NCBI GenBank assembly: GCA_014799665.1
Contig: JAAVHP010000012.1
Location: forward strand, 513,497 to 577,496
Source: Clostridiales bacterium
GTDB taxonomy: Bacteria > Bacillota > Clostridia > Christensenellales > Pumilibacteraceae
DNA length: 64,000 nt
Reading direction: 5' to 3'
The position numbers and the translations under genes were made by a program. Below the pieces are notes generated by a model. That model was not told where the DNA came from, ran no database searches, and was given only the letters and a program-made list of their open reading frames with translations. Within the stretch, counting starts at the first letter, position 1. Each line of letters opens with the position of its first letter. Shown in pieces: positions 24,214 through 32,147 of the stretch.

Positions 24214-25335
24214 ATGAAATCTTTACTTACAAAAATTATCAGCGTGTTAACAGTCTTTACGCTATGCATTGGAATGTGCGCTTGCAATACAAATGACGAT
24301 AAATGTGCAAGCGGTCATACTTGGAAACTTACTTCAACTACTGCAACTTGCTTTGACGGTGGTGTTGAAAGTTATGAGTGTGAAGTTTGCAAGGAAACAA
24401 AAACTGAAAATGTTTCGGCTTACGGACACGATTTAGTTCAATCGTCTTATACTGCGCCGACTTGTAAAACAAACGGCGAGAAAGTAGAAAAGTGTTCTCG
24501 TTGCGGTTTTGAAAGTAAGCAAACGCTTTTAGTAGTTGACCACGATTATCAAGTTAAATCTACTAACCCATCAACTTGCACGGTTAAAGGAAGTCAAACG
24601 CTTGAATGTTCAATGTGCCACGAAGCAAAGAACGAGCAATTACCACTTAAAGACCACGATTATGAGCTTAAAAATACCGTGAATTCTACTTGTTTAGTTC
24701 ACGGCTATAAATACTATCAATGCAAAGACTGTACAGCAAGCCGTTCGGAAGAATTACCTTTTGTCGAGCATACCTATCAAACCACAATGAAAGAAGCTAC
24801 TTGTTTTACTCACGGCGGAACGGTTGAAAAATGCTCGGTATGTCAAGATGAAAAGCCTATAACCGAAACGCCTCTACTCACACACAATTTCGGTGAGGAC
24901 GGTTACTGCACGAAGTGCGGAATTTATAAGACATTGTTTGACGAGAACGCTATTAGCGCAACATATAAAGGCGTAGTTATTTCAGGCAACTTAACAGCTA
25001 AATTCAATGAAGCGAATAAATCAATAGCGGACAGTTATTGGAAAGACCATACCGTTACGCTGACAATTACAATGTACGATAAAGACGGAAACGAATTAGA
25101 GAAACACTCCTTTAATTCCGCAACTATACCACACGAGGGCAATAATTTTGGCAAAATGACAATTCAATATGTTGATGTCGGCGGAAGGCTTGGCAATAGT
25201 TATGCAAACGCTTTTATTGTTTTTGTTGACGAAGGAAATATATTTTCGTCAAACAGTCGTACAAACTGCAAGTCTTTCAAAATTGAAATCTCTTGCGACG
25301 GTTACGAAACGATAGAAAAGACTTATACGATATAA
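24214..25335 (+). CDS. Predicted lipoprotein with five CxxC/His repeats
   Basis: No named family. The N-terminal 24 residues are a lipoprotein-type signal (hydrophobic, then GMCAC; C22 or C24 would be lipidated). Residues about 30-235 hold five tandem repeats of 38-44 residues with the pattern TC-x5-8-G-x4-6-C-x2-C-x12-15-H-(D/T/N)-(Y/F/L), for example around 'ECEVC', 'KCSRC', 'ECSMC', 'QCKDC' and 'KCSVC', then a final 'YCTKCG'. The Cys/Cys/Cys/His spacing suggests a small metal-binding or disulfide-bonded unit. The last 130 residues form a beta-rich domain. Composition is more AT-rich than the core genes, which suggests transfer with the recombinase. The same repeat type returns at the end of the window. 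Confidence 0.7.
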   Translation: MKSLLTKIISVLTVFTLCIGMCACNTNDDKCASGHTWKLTSTTATCFDGGVESYECEVCKETKTENVSAYGHDLVQSSYTAPTCKTNGEKVEKCSRCGFESKQTLLVVDHDYQVKSTNPSTCTVKGSQTLECSMCHEAKNEQLPLKDHDYELKNTVNSTCLVHGYKYYQCKDCTASRSEELPFVEHTYQTTMKEATCFTHGGTVEKCSVCQDEKPITETPLLTHNFGEDGYCTKCGIYKTLFDENAISATYKGVVISGNLTAKFNEANKSIADSYWKDHTVTLTITMYDKDGNELEKHSFNSATIPHEGNNFGKMTIQYVDVGGRLGNSYANAFIVFVDEGNIFSSNSRTNCKSFKIEISCDGYETIEKTYTI

Positions 25336-25377
25336 GCCTTATTGGAAAAATTTACTGCTATTTTAGGAGCGAAATCA

Positions 25378-26169
25378 ATGGGCTTTGATGAGCAAATGAG
25401 ATTGACAGAGAGCGATTGGAAAACGCTATTAAAATATGACACTTGGGAATATCTAAATTTATTGCGCAAACGTCTTTCAACTAATAGAAATTGTATACTG
25501 CCTTTGTTAAACAAGATATTATACACCTTTGCATTTGAAGATTTCAGTCAATGGTATTCACAAAGTTGTTTAGAGCCAAACTTTTATAAGTTATATCGTG
25601 CGAGAATTTACACTAAACCGATTGTAAAAGAATTAGAAAACAGCCCTTTTCAAGGTTACGACGAGAAAAATAGTTTTGTTCCTCCTGCGAATAGCATTAA
25701 ATTTGAAGGGCGCGTAAACAAGCGTCATCAAGTTGTTCTATATGCTGCATCATCACCACAAGGTGCAATAGCCGAAATCAATCCTAATGTTGGTAATGTT
25801 GTAAGTGTGGCAACAATAGATATAAACAGAAATCTTCATTTATTTAATATGGCACACACTAATATGGGTATAGAAGCAGGCACACCACAAAAAACTGACT
25901 GGATACAGAAATTTATATTAGATTTAGCAGAGTGCTTTTATTCGGTATACATAAATAAGGAGGATTATTATTTAAGTCAATATGTTGGCTCATATATAAA
26001 AACTTTGGGGTTTGACGGTATAAGATATTTTTCAAGCAAAAATGAAAGTAACATTAGTGAAACCGCAAATTTTAATTACGCAATTTTCAATTATGACAAA
26101 TGTAAGGCTGTTTCCTCAAAAAAGTATTACATACAAAAAGTTTCTATAAGTGCCTTTGAGTTTAATTAG
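25378..26169 (+). CDS. RES-domain protein (possible NAD+-phosphorylase-type toxin)
   Basis: A 263-residue protein. The C-terminal two thirds fit the RES fold: 'LYRARI' (R74/R76), 'LYAASSPQGAIAEI' with the conserved E133, and 'TLGFDGIRYFSS' with S219/S220, the three residues that name the family. Characterised RES toxins such as MbcT degrade NAD+. The N-terminal 65 residues are helical and replace the usual partner-binding region. No Xre/DUF2384-type antitoxin gene is next to it, which is unusual. The start ATG 25378 has AGGAG eight bases upstream; an in-frame TTG at 25342 is rejected. It follows the lipoprotein gene by 42 bases and is AT-rich like it. Confidence 0.72.
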   Translation: MGFDEQMRLTESDWKTLLKYDTWEYLNLLRKRLSTNRNCILPLLNKILYTFAFEDFSQWYSQSCLEPNFYKLYRARIYTKPIVKELENSPFQGYDEKNSFVPPANSIKFEGRVNKRHQVVLYAASSPQGAIAEINPNVGNVVSVATIDINRNLHLFNMAHTNMGIEAGTPQKTDWIQKFILDLAECFYSVYINKEDYYLSQYVGSYIKTLGFDGIRYFSSKNESNISETANFNYAIFNYDKCKAVSSKKYYIQKVSISAFEFN

Positions 26170-26186
26170 ATTTATTAGTATTACTT

Positions 26187-26285
26187 TATACGCCACTATG
26201 TCACACTGTCACACTTTTTATAAAAACGTCAATATGCGTGGGCGGCGAAGCCGCCCACGCTGTGGCGTATAGTATTACCACGCCA
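26187..26285. repeat. Inverted-repeat cluster with a perfect 11-bp GC-rich hairpin
   Basis: GCGTGGGCGGC (26236-26246), loop GAA, GCCGCCCACGC (26250-26260) is a perfect hairpin. It is flanked by TATACGCCAC (26187-26196) and its complement GTGGCGTATA (26262-26271), and by GTCACACT-type short direct repeats. It lies in the 340-base non-coding stretch after the RES gene, in which I see no ORF. It may end the RES transcript or mark an element boundary. Confidence 0.65.
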
Positions 26286-26398
26286 CCCCGTAACGTGTAA
26301 CACTTTTGGCGTAAAAATCGTAGAAACTTGTAAATCTATGACGAAATGTATTTATTTTGATTTATGCCCATTAGGGTGGGTTCTCTTGGGTGGGACAT

Positions 26399-26443
26399 AG
26401 TAAAACGGCAACGAGCTTAAACTCATTGCCGTTTTACTTTTAC
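26399..26443 (+). terminator. Strong terminator-like hairpin
   Basis: 17-base arms 26399-26415 and 26422-26438 with a 6-base loop and a single mismatch (AGTAAAACGGCAAYGAG), followed on the + strand by TTTTACCTTTTT. It would stop + strand transcripts of the mobile stretch and could also act on the minus strand below the tRNA fragment. Confidence 0.7.
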
Positions 26444-26509
26444 CTTTTTGCGACAAAGCCCGCAACCCCATTTACGAATACGTATTTGAGGTTCAAACTC
26501 TGTCTGTCT

Positions 26510-26565
26510 TGGTGCCGGTGATCGGACTTGAACCGGTACGGGCTTTCACCCGAGGGATTTTAAGT
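26510..26565 (-). pseudogene. 3' half of tRNA-Leu(UAA), attachment-site scar
   Basis: Read on the minus strand this is the anticodon loop CTTAAAA (26564-26558, anticodon UAA at 26562-26560), the 3' anticodon stem, a long variable arm (CGGG-TGAAAG-CCCG), the T arm with TTCAAGT, the acceptor 3' strand CACCGGC and ACCA (CCA at 26512-26510). The match stops at about 26565; bases to the right do not form the 5' anticodon stem, D arm or acceptor strand. The T stem has one C-A mismatch, so it has drifted. Partial tRNA 3' halves of this kind are left by integration of elements that use tRNA genes as attachment sites. Confidence 0.8.
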
Positions 26566-26681
26566 TTTTCATCATATAGTGTACTACGTAAAATAGCGGT
26601 AATTTGGGCTGTTTTGGGGATATTTTAGTCCAAAAATATGGGGATATAGGGCATATTTGTCCCTTGTTGAGAACAATTGTG

Positions 26682-26721
26682 TGCAGAGTTCTGCATTTAT
26701 GCGAGAAAAATGCGAGAAAAA
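26682..26721. repeat. Palindrome plus tandem 11-bp direct repeat beside the tRNA scar
   Basis: TGCAGA-GT-TCTGCA (26682-26695) followed by TGCGAGAAAAA twice in tandem (26700-26710, 26711-26721). Short direct repeats near an attachment core resemble integrase arm-binding sites. The rest of 26566-26853 shows no convincing gene. Confidence 0.6.
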
Positions 26722-26853
26722 ACGTTAAGATTGCATAATAGTTTTCGATACGAATATGTGGTTGAACATTTATCATGTTTTCCGAATGAAATAGCGAATA
26801 TACTGATTATCCTTAATAAATTTCTTTGGATTATACATAGTGTCCTTTTAGGA

Positions 26854-27603
26854 TTAAGTGGTTCTTTTCAAAAACGCGTAATAAGCGGACACGCTGCCGA
26901 AACCGGAATCCATGACGACGTCGATAAGGTTTTTATCGGATGAGTTCATATTTTGGTTTATATACCGAATTCGCAGTCGATTTATATACGTAGTGAAATT
27001 ACAGCCGAAGTATTCGTTGAATATCTTGGAAAAGTAGTTTTTGCTGAATCCGAATTCGGCGGCGGCTTGCGATATGGTTATATGCTCGGTAAAGTGCATA
27101 TTCAGGTAGTCTATTATTTTCTGAATTAGATCCAGCTCGCGTTTTTGTGTGTTCGACGAAGTATAGTTTGCAATTATCAAGCCGAATAAAACCCGTACAA
27201 GCCCGTCTATTATCAAAGAATCGCCGTCGGTATCCGTCAGATAAACCTGCATTGCCTGTACTACGTCTAAGATTTTACCGTTTATTTCTTTATTGTCGAG
27301 AATAAAAAAGTTTAGGTCGTGCCGCTCGGCTATATCCTTATAATATCGTTCGGGAATAATTATTACCGTATTTTTCGTTTGTTCGGAGCTGCCCGACAAA
27401 CTGTGCGGATAATATGGCGGAATAAACAGTATTTCGCCTTTTTTCAATGTGATTTTCTTTATGCCTATCGTTACCGTAAGTTCTCCCGCGGTAACGATCT
27501 GCATTTCTATACTCTTATGAAAATGCGGCATATGAGTATAGTTATCTTGTTCAAAGATAAACAATCGGTTTTTTATATCGGAATAAGATTCGTAAAGGTC
27601 CAT
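26854..27603 (-). CDS. AraC-family transcriptional regulator of the sugar locus
   Basis: A 249-residue protein. The N-terminal cupin-like sensor (about residues 1-100, with 'HMPHFHKSIEMQIVTAGELTV' and 'GEILFIPPYYPHS') should bind a sugar ligand. The C-terminal AraC DNA-binding domain has both helix-turn-helix units ('ISQAAAEFGFSKNYFSKIFNEYFGCNF', then 'LIDVVMDSGFGSVSAYYAFLKRTT'). It ends about 12 residues earlier than most AraC proteins, which go on to a G-x-(S/T)-P-x-x-(Y/F)-R tail, so it may be slightly truncated next to the tRNA scar. It is divergent from the sugar locus and is its only nearby regulator. No Shine-Dalgarno site precedes the ATG. Confidence 0.87.
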   Translation of the reverse strand: MDLYESYSDIKNRLFIFEQDNYTHMPHFHKSIEMQIVTAGELTVTIGIKKITLKKGEILFIPPYYPHSLSGSSEQTKNTVIIIPERYYKDIAERHDLNFFILDNKEINGKILDVVQAMQVYLTDTDGDSLIIDGLVRVLFGLIIANYTSSNTQKRELDLIQKIIDYLNMHFTEHITISQAAAEFGFSKNYFSKIFNEYFGCNFTTYINRLRIRYINQNMNSSDKNLIDVVMDSGFGSVSAYYAFLKRTT

Positions 27604-27625
27604 ATCGTAATTTATTGTAATTTTA

Positions 27626-27638
27626 CAGTATTTTACTG
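27626..27638. promoter_or_regulatory. Candidate operator between the AraC gene and the sugar locus
   Basis: Inverted repeat CAGTA-TTT-TACTG (27626-27638), with a further ACAGTACT at 27646-27653. It lies just upstream of and against the -35 of the + strand promoter, the usual place for an AraC-type activator site. Confidence 0.45.
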
Positions 27639-27639
27639 C

Positions 27640-27668
27640 TTGAATACAGTACTTTTTTAGTATATACT
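27640..27668 (+). promoter_or_regulatory. Promoter of the sugar-utilisation operon
   Basis: TTGAAT (27640-27645), 17-base spacer, TATACT (27663-27668). Start near 27675, leader about 75 bases. It is the only clear promoter seen ahead of the following 35 kb of + strand genes. Confidence 0.65.
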
Positions 27669-27748
27669 ATAAATGCTTATCAGTCAAGCGATTGAATATC
27701 GTATTATTCCGTCGTTTGAACTTCTAATATAAAACGGGAAAGTGAATT

Positions 27749-29137
27749 ATGGCAAGTCTTTCTTTGAGGAACGTCACAAAAACATATCCGCAAGCGGTGC
27801 GTAAGAAAAAGGGTGGCGATAATTCGCTTCGTACCGGCAGCTTCACGGCGGTCAAAGACTTTAATATGGAGATCGCGGACGGGGAGTTCGTCGTTTTTGT
27901 TGGACCATCGGGGTGCGGGAAATCCACGACGCTTCGAATGATCGCGGGGTTGGAGCATATTACATCCGGCGAATTGTACATAGGGGATAAACTCGTAAAC
28001 AATGTGCAACCTATGAATAGGGATATTGCAATGGTTTTTCAAAGCTATGCGCTTTATCCGCACATGACCGCGTACAACAACATTGCGTTCGGGCTGAGGA
28101 TGCGCAAGATTCATGTTGCCGTTGTAGACCAAAACGGTCAACCGGTGCTTAAGATCAACAGGAAAAAGCTTAAAGAGCTTGCAAAAGAGATCAAAAGCAT
28201 TGAAAAAAAGCTCAGTGATACTATCGATCCGCCGAGCGAAGATGATAGGAGCGCTTTGGTAGATAAAAAAGCAAAGCTCGAGGAAGAATATAAATATTAC
28301 GAAAGCACGCCCGTGCCCTCCTATAAGCTCAAGCATATTGCCAAGTCCGTTATCGACGAAAAGGTGAAGTGGGCGGCAAAGGTACTCGGTATAGAGGATA
28401 TCCTGCAAAACAAGCCTTCGGCTATGTCGGGCGGACAACGTCAACGCATCGCGCTCGGGCGTGCCATAGTGCGCGAACCGAAGGTCATGCTTCTGGACGA
28501 ACCGCTCAGTAACCTCGATGCAAAGCTGCGCACTCAAATGCGTTCGGAGCTCGTGCGACTTCATAACGAGCTGAAAACGACTTTTATCTATGTAACGCAC
28601 GATCAAGTGGAAGCTATGACAATGGGAACGCGTATCGTCGTAATGAAAGACGGCATAGTTCAGCAAATAGATACGCCGACAAACCTGTTCGATTATCCCG
28701 ATAACCGTTTTGTTGCCGGATTTATCGGCACGCCCCAAATGAATTTTTTCGACGTTACGGTCAAAAAGATCGGTAAAAAAATGTGTGTGACTTTTATATC
28801 CGGCGAGAAAGCGGAATTATCGCTTGAAAAGCTTCGTCCGTTTGACGAACGGTATTTGGACGGTGATGAGCATAAAGCCGTCATGGGCATTCGCGGTGCG
28901 GCGCTTCTTGTCGGGAAGGGCGAGAACGTCATAACCGCTACTGTCAATATAACCGAGGTTTTGGGCGACACTACGCAGATCTATGCGCGCCTTGACGGCA
29001 TGGATAAAGACATTGTTATATGCGGCTCGGAGCGTGTAGTGTATTCTTCCGGCGATAAGATAAACGTGTCATTCGGCGAATCGAGCTTGCATTTCTTCGA
29101 TGCGGATAGCGGCGCGTCCATACTCAAACGAGAGTAG
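27749..29137 (+). CDS. Sugar ABC transporter ATPase (MsmK/UgpC/MalK type) with a coiled-coil insertion
   Basis: The ATP-hydrolysing subunit of a CUT1-type sugar importer. Walker A is GPSGCGKST (52-60), the Q-loop 'MVFQSYALYPHMT' follows, the signature is MSGGQ (226-230), and Walker B is 'VMLLDEPLSNLD'. A C-terminal regulatory OB-type domain follows. At 462 residues it is about 90 longer than MsmK. The extra residues (about 121-200) sit in the helical subdomain between Q-loop and signature and are highly charged and heptad-like (KKLKELAKEIKSIEKKL). All catalytic motifs are intact. Placement of the ATPase inside the operon is unusual in Bacillota, where one MsmK often serves many importers. Confidence 0.92.
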   Translation: MASLSLRNVTKTYPQAVRKKKGGDNSLRTGSFTAVKDFNMEIADGEFVVFVGPSGCGKSTTLRMIAGLEHITSGELYIGDKLVNNVQPMNRDIAMVFQSYALYPHMTAYNNIAFGLRMRKIHVAVVDQNGQPVLKINRKKLKELAKEIKSIEKKLSDTIDPPSEDDRSALVDKKAKLEEEYKYYESTPVPSYKLKHIAKSVIDEKVKWAAKVLGIEDILQNKPSAMSGGQRQRIALGRAIVREPKVMLLDEPLSNLDAKLRTQMRSELVRLHNELKTTFIYVTHDQVEAMTMGTRIVVMKDGIVQQIDTPTNLFDYPDNRFVAGFIGTPQMNFFDVTVKKIGKKMCVTFISGEKAELSLEKLRPFDERYLDGDEHKAVMGIRGAALLVGKGENVITATVNITEVLGDTTQIYARLDGMDKDIVICGSERVVYSSGDKINVSFGESSLHFFDADSGASILKRE

Positions 29138-29141
29138 TATC

Positions 29142-30431
29142 ATGTTTTCAGATTGGCTTAAATTCTATTTTTTGGGTTTTTTCTCCAATAATCTTACAAG
29201 ACAGGCACCGACGCGCGGTTGGTGGAACTGCCTTTTGTCGTTTGTGCTCGCCGTAGGATTGATGATTGCCGGATTTTTGATTGCGGATGCTTTTACGCTC
29301 GGCGTGCATTACAAAAAATCGACGACGTTTCGTACTGCCGTTCATTCCGTATTGACAGACGAGAACATAATGTATGCCGTTCGGAACGGCGAGCTTACGG
29401 CAAGCCGCGTAGGCTCTGATGAAAAGCGGGTGGTCGATACTATTTTAAGAGATGACGACAGAAAGGCTTACGGGGCGAGCGGTTACACTGTTGTTATAGA
29501 CACCCGCGATTCCGACGCTTACGACGATTTTACGGCGTACTGTGTTTCGCGTGACGGCAACAATACCGAAATATCTTATGAGGAGTACAAGAATTTATCG
29601 GCGGCGGCGCAAGCCGAGTTTAGGTTCGCCGTTCGGTACAGCGGAAACGAGCTCGTGCTCGACGAAAATCGTATTAACGTATATGCCGAATATTTGAAAA
29701 CCGTCGACGACGGGAAATACGCGGCGCGACTTGACGGGGCGTTGAGTATCGAGGAGTCGAGTGCGCGATATTCCGCCGTTTACGAGCTGTACGTGGAGGC
29801 ATATTATCCGTCGTTAAAGGATTACGAGCGAGACGGCGCGCCCAAGCTTCGCAATTATTATTTGCGCGAGTACGTCGAAAAGCTCAGGTGTGACAGATAT
29901 TTGTTTTTGTTCGACGACTGTATAATCACGTCGTTCGCTACCGACGGCGGGATCGAGTATTCGCTTTACGGGTTTTACGGCGGCGGGGATCGGAGCGTGA
30001 ACGTAAATTCGGGAGAAGATGCTGACACGTTTATACTGGAATGTTTCAACGCCGGCAATGGCTTCGGCAGAACGATGATGATAATGAATTTGTTCCAGCT
30101 TATGCCCATATTCGTGTTCGGTGTTGTTGCGCTTACGTTATTGTTGATAATAGCGTCGCGCTTGATCAAATCGGATATATTCGTCCGTTCGGGCGATTGT
30201 TATAAAACCGTGTCGTCGTTATTGACGTTTACGGCGTTTGTTTCGGCGATATGCGCGGTGATAATAGGTTTTGCAGTCGGAACGTCTGATCTGTTTATGT
30301 GGACGTCGTTAATATTTTTCGGCGTACTTACGATACGGGTTGTGGCGCTGATAATCGGCGAAAGGGCAAGACTTAAAGCGCTTGACGTCGATCGGGAAAA
30401 TATAATTTACAATGTCGGAGGTTCGATATGA
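29142..30431 (+). CDS. Membrane protein of the sugar-importer operon, unknown function
   Basis: A 429-residue protein. The first membrane helix is at about residues 30-53; a 240-residue extracytoplasmic region follows; three or four helices lie in the last 110 residues ('LFQLMPIFVFGVVALTLLLIIA', 'TVSSLLTFTAFVSAICAVIIG', 'FMWTSLIFFGVLTIRVVALIIG'). The arrangement recalls the periplasmic loop of MalF-type permeases or a DUF1189-like protein, but I do not recognise a family. It sits between the ATPase and the solute-binding protein, four bases after the former and overlapping the latter by ATGA, so it is probably an importer accessory. Start ATG 29142 is chosen since upstream codons overlap the ATPase. 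Confidence 0.7.
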   Translation: MFSDWLKFYFLGFFSNNLTRQAPTRGWWNCLLSFVLAVGLMIAGFLIADAFTLGVHYKKSTTFRTAVHSVLTDENIMYAVRNGELTASRVGSDEKRVVDTILRDDDRKAYGASGYTVVIDTRDSDAYDDFTAYCVSRDGNNTEISYEEYKNLSAAAQAEFRFAVRYSGNELVLDENRINVYAEYLKTVDDGKYAARLDGALSIEESSARYSAVYELYVEAYYPSLKDYERDGAPKLRNYYLREYVEKLRCDRYLFLFDDCIITSFATDGGIEYSLYGFYGGGDRSVNVNSGEDADTFILECFNAGNGFGRTMMIMNLFQLMPIFVFGVVALTLLLIIASRLIKSDIFVRSGDCYKTVSSLLTFTAFVSAICAVIIGFAVGTSDLFMWTSLIFFGVLTIRVVALIIGERARLKALDVDRENIIYNVGGSI

Positions 30432-32134
30432 AAAAAACAGGTAAAAAACTCGTAAGCACTTTATGCGCGATCGCGGTGTGCTGTTCGGTGTGCGGTGCCG
30501 CCGTCGGGTGCGGCAATCCATTCGTAGAGGAAGAGGAACAGGCCGATACGACCAAGGTGCAGCTGTACGTGGGCAATTTCAATCAGGGGTTCGGCAAAAA
30601 GTGGCTCGAGGACGCGGCGGCGCGCTTTTGCGAGCTTAAAAAGGACGAAACGGGCTATGCCGAAGGCAAGACCGGCGTGCAGATCATTATCGATGACGTA
30701 TCTATCGGCGACAGCTTGATAGGGTCGGTCGGGAACGAGCGTTCGGAAATAATATTCAACGAAAGCATGGATTATTACAGTTGGATAAAGCGCGGAAACG
30801 TTCGGGATATTACCGAAATAGTGACGGGTGATCTCGGCGATTTTGGCGAAGCGGACAACACAATATACGACAAAATGTATCCGTCCGCGCAGTCGTTCTA
30901 TCGCTATACGGACGATAAATTTTACGGTATACCGTTTTATGAGTCTACGTTCGGCATTATTTACGACCGCGACGTGTTTGAGAATAATAATCTTTATATG
31001 GATAAAAACGGCAGATTTACTTTGTCTTCTCAAACGGATTCAAACGCTTCTTCGGGGCCCGACGGCGACGCTGCGACGACAATAGACAACGGACTTCCCG
31101 CAACCTTCAGTGAGTTTTACGCGCTGTGCGACGAGATGAAACGCAAGGGCTTGCAGCCGTTTACTTGGACGGGCAGAAACGACAACTATATTTCGCGCTT
31201 CATTCAATCTATGTCGATGTATCTCGACGGATATGAGAACAGCAGGATACATTTCGATCTTCAAGGCACCGCGACCAAGCTCGTAGATCGCATAGAAAAC
31301 GGCGTCGCCATACTTAAAGAACCGACGGAGATAAGTCAAAGCGACGCGTACAAAATGTACGAATCGGCGGGCAAGTATTATACGCTCGAATTTTTGAACA
31401 ATATTTTAAGCCGTAACTACGATTATTCCGCAAAACGCGGAAACACGGCGTATAATCACACGAACGCGCAGGACGACTTTGTCACAAATAATACCAAACG
31501 CCATAAAAACTCACTCGGGAAGGACATCGCTATGCTTATCGACGGCACTTGGTTCTTGAACGAAGCCGCCGGAACATTTACCGATTTGTCCAAGACCGAG
31601 CCCAATGCGAGCGCAAGCATACGCCAATTCGGGCTTATGCCGTTGCCTCATCCCGACGATTGGGGCCCGCAAAAATTCACGTACGTAGACACCAATCAAA
31701 CTTTGTGCTGCGTGACCAAAAACGCGGACGAGTCTAAAATGAAACTGATAAGCGACTTTATCAAGTTCTTGCATACCGACGCAGAACTCGAGGCTTTTAC
31801 AAAAAGCACGAGTACTCTTCGCGCTTTCAAGTATATAGACGGTATGGATACGTCGGGCGACGGGTTCACGCCCTATGCCAAACAGCTTATAGAGCTGAAA
31901 AAATTTATAGGATCGGACGTTATATATCCGATATCCGACAACGCCGTTTTTGCCAACAATACGAATAAACTATTCTTCAGTCACGAGGAATTTCTGTCGA
32001 GTGCGGTCGGCGCGAGCACGCTCAAATATCCTAATCGCGTAATGGTAGGCAGTACGCCTACGAGTGAGAAAACCTATTTCGACGGACTTAAAGCGTATCA
32101 CAATGCAACGTGGTGGAACGGTATCATAGAATGA
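30428..32134 (+). CDS. Sugar ABC transporter substrate-binding lipoprotein
   Basis: Extracellular solute-binding protein family 1 (568 residues). The signal peptide ends at AAVGC, so C28 is the lipidated cysteine. The mature protein starts with a Glu/Asp-rich linker, and the body shows the family-1 pattern ('VQLYVGNFNQGFGKKWLEDAAARF', 'YGIPFYESTFGIIYDRDVFE', 'FLNEAAGTF', 'LISDFIKFLHTDAELEAF'). It is longer than typical family members (about 430), with extra loops in the middle, which often goes with oligosaccharide ligands. It anchors to the outer face of the membrane and feeds the two permeases that follow. Confidence 0.9.
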   Translation: MKKTGKKLVSTLCAIAVCCSVCGAAVGCGNPFVEEEEQADTTKVQLYVGNFNQGFGKKWLEDAAARFCELKKDETGYAEGKTGVQIIIDDVSIGDSLIGSVGNERSEIIFNESMDYYSWIKRGNVRDITEIVTGDLGDFGEADNTIYDKMYPSAQSFYRYTDDKFYGIPFYESTFGIIYDRDVFENNNLYMDKNGRFTLSSQTDSNASSGPDGDAATTIDNGLPATFSEFYALCDEMKRKGLQPFTWTGRNDNYISRFIQSMSMYLDGYENSRIHFDLQGTATKLVDRIENGVAILKEPTEISQSDAYKMYESAGKYYTLEFLNNILSRNYDYSAKRGNTAYNHTNAQDDFVTNNTKRHKNSLGKDIAMLIDGTWFLNEAAGTFTDLSKTEPNASASIRQFGLMPLPHPDDWGPQKFTYVDTNQTLCCVTKNADESKMKLISDFIKFLHTDAELEAFTKSTSTLRAFKYIDGMDTSGDGFTPYAKQLIELKKFIGSDVIYPISDNAVFANNTNKLFFSHEEFLSSAVGASTLKYPNRVMVGSTPTSEKTYFDGLKAYHNATWWNGIIE

Positions 32135-32147
32135 CGGCGGAGTATTT

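Noticed and set aside
26510..26640. A complete tRNA-Leu gene
   Set aside because: The 5' half (acceptor strand, D arm, 5' anticodon stem) is absent to the right of 26565, and the T stem has a mismatch.
26546..26776. Minus-strand ORF of 76 codons over the tRNA scar
   Set aside because: It reads through the tRNA fragment and repeat region, has no ribosome-binding site and no recognisable domain.
27704..28738. 344-codon minus-strand frame opposite the sugar ATPase
   Set aside because: The + strand frame carries Walker A, Walker B and signature motifs; the antisense product has none.
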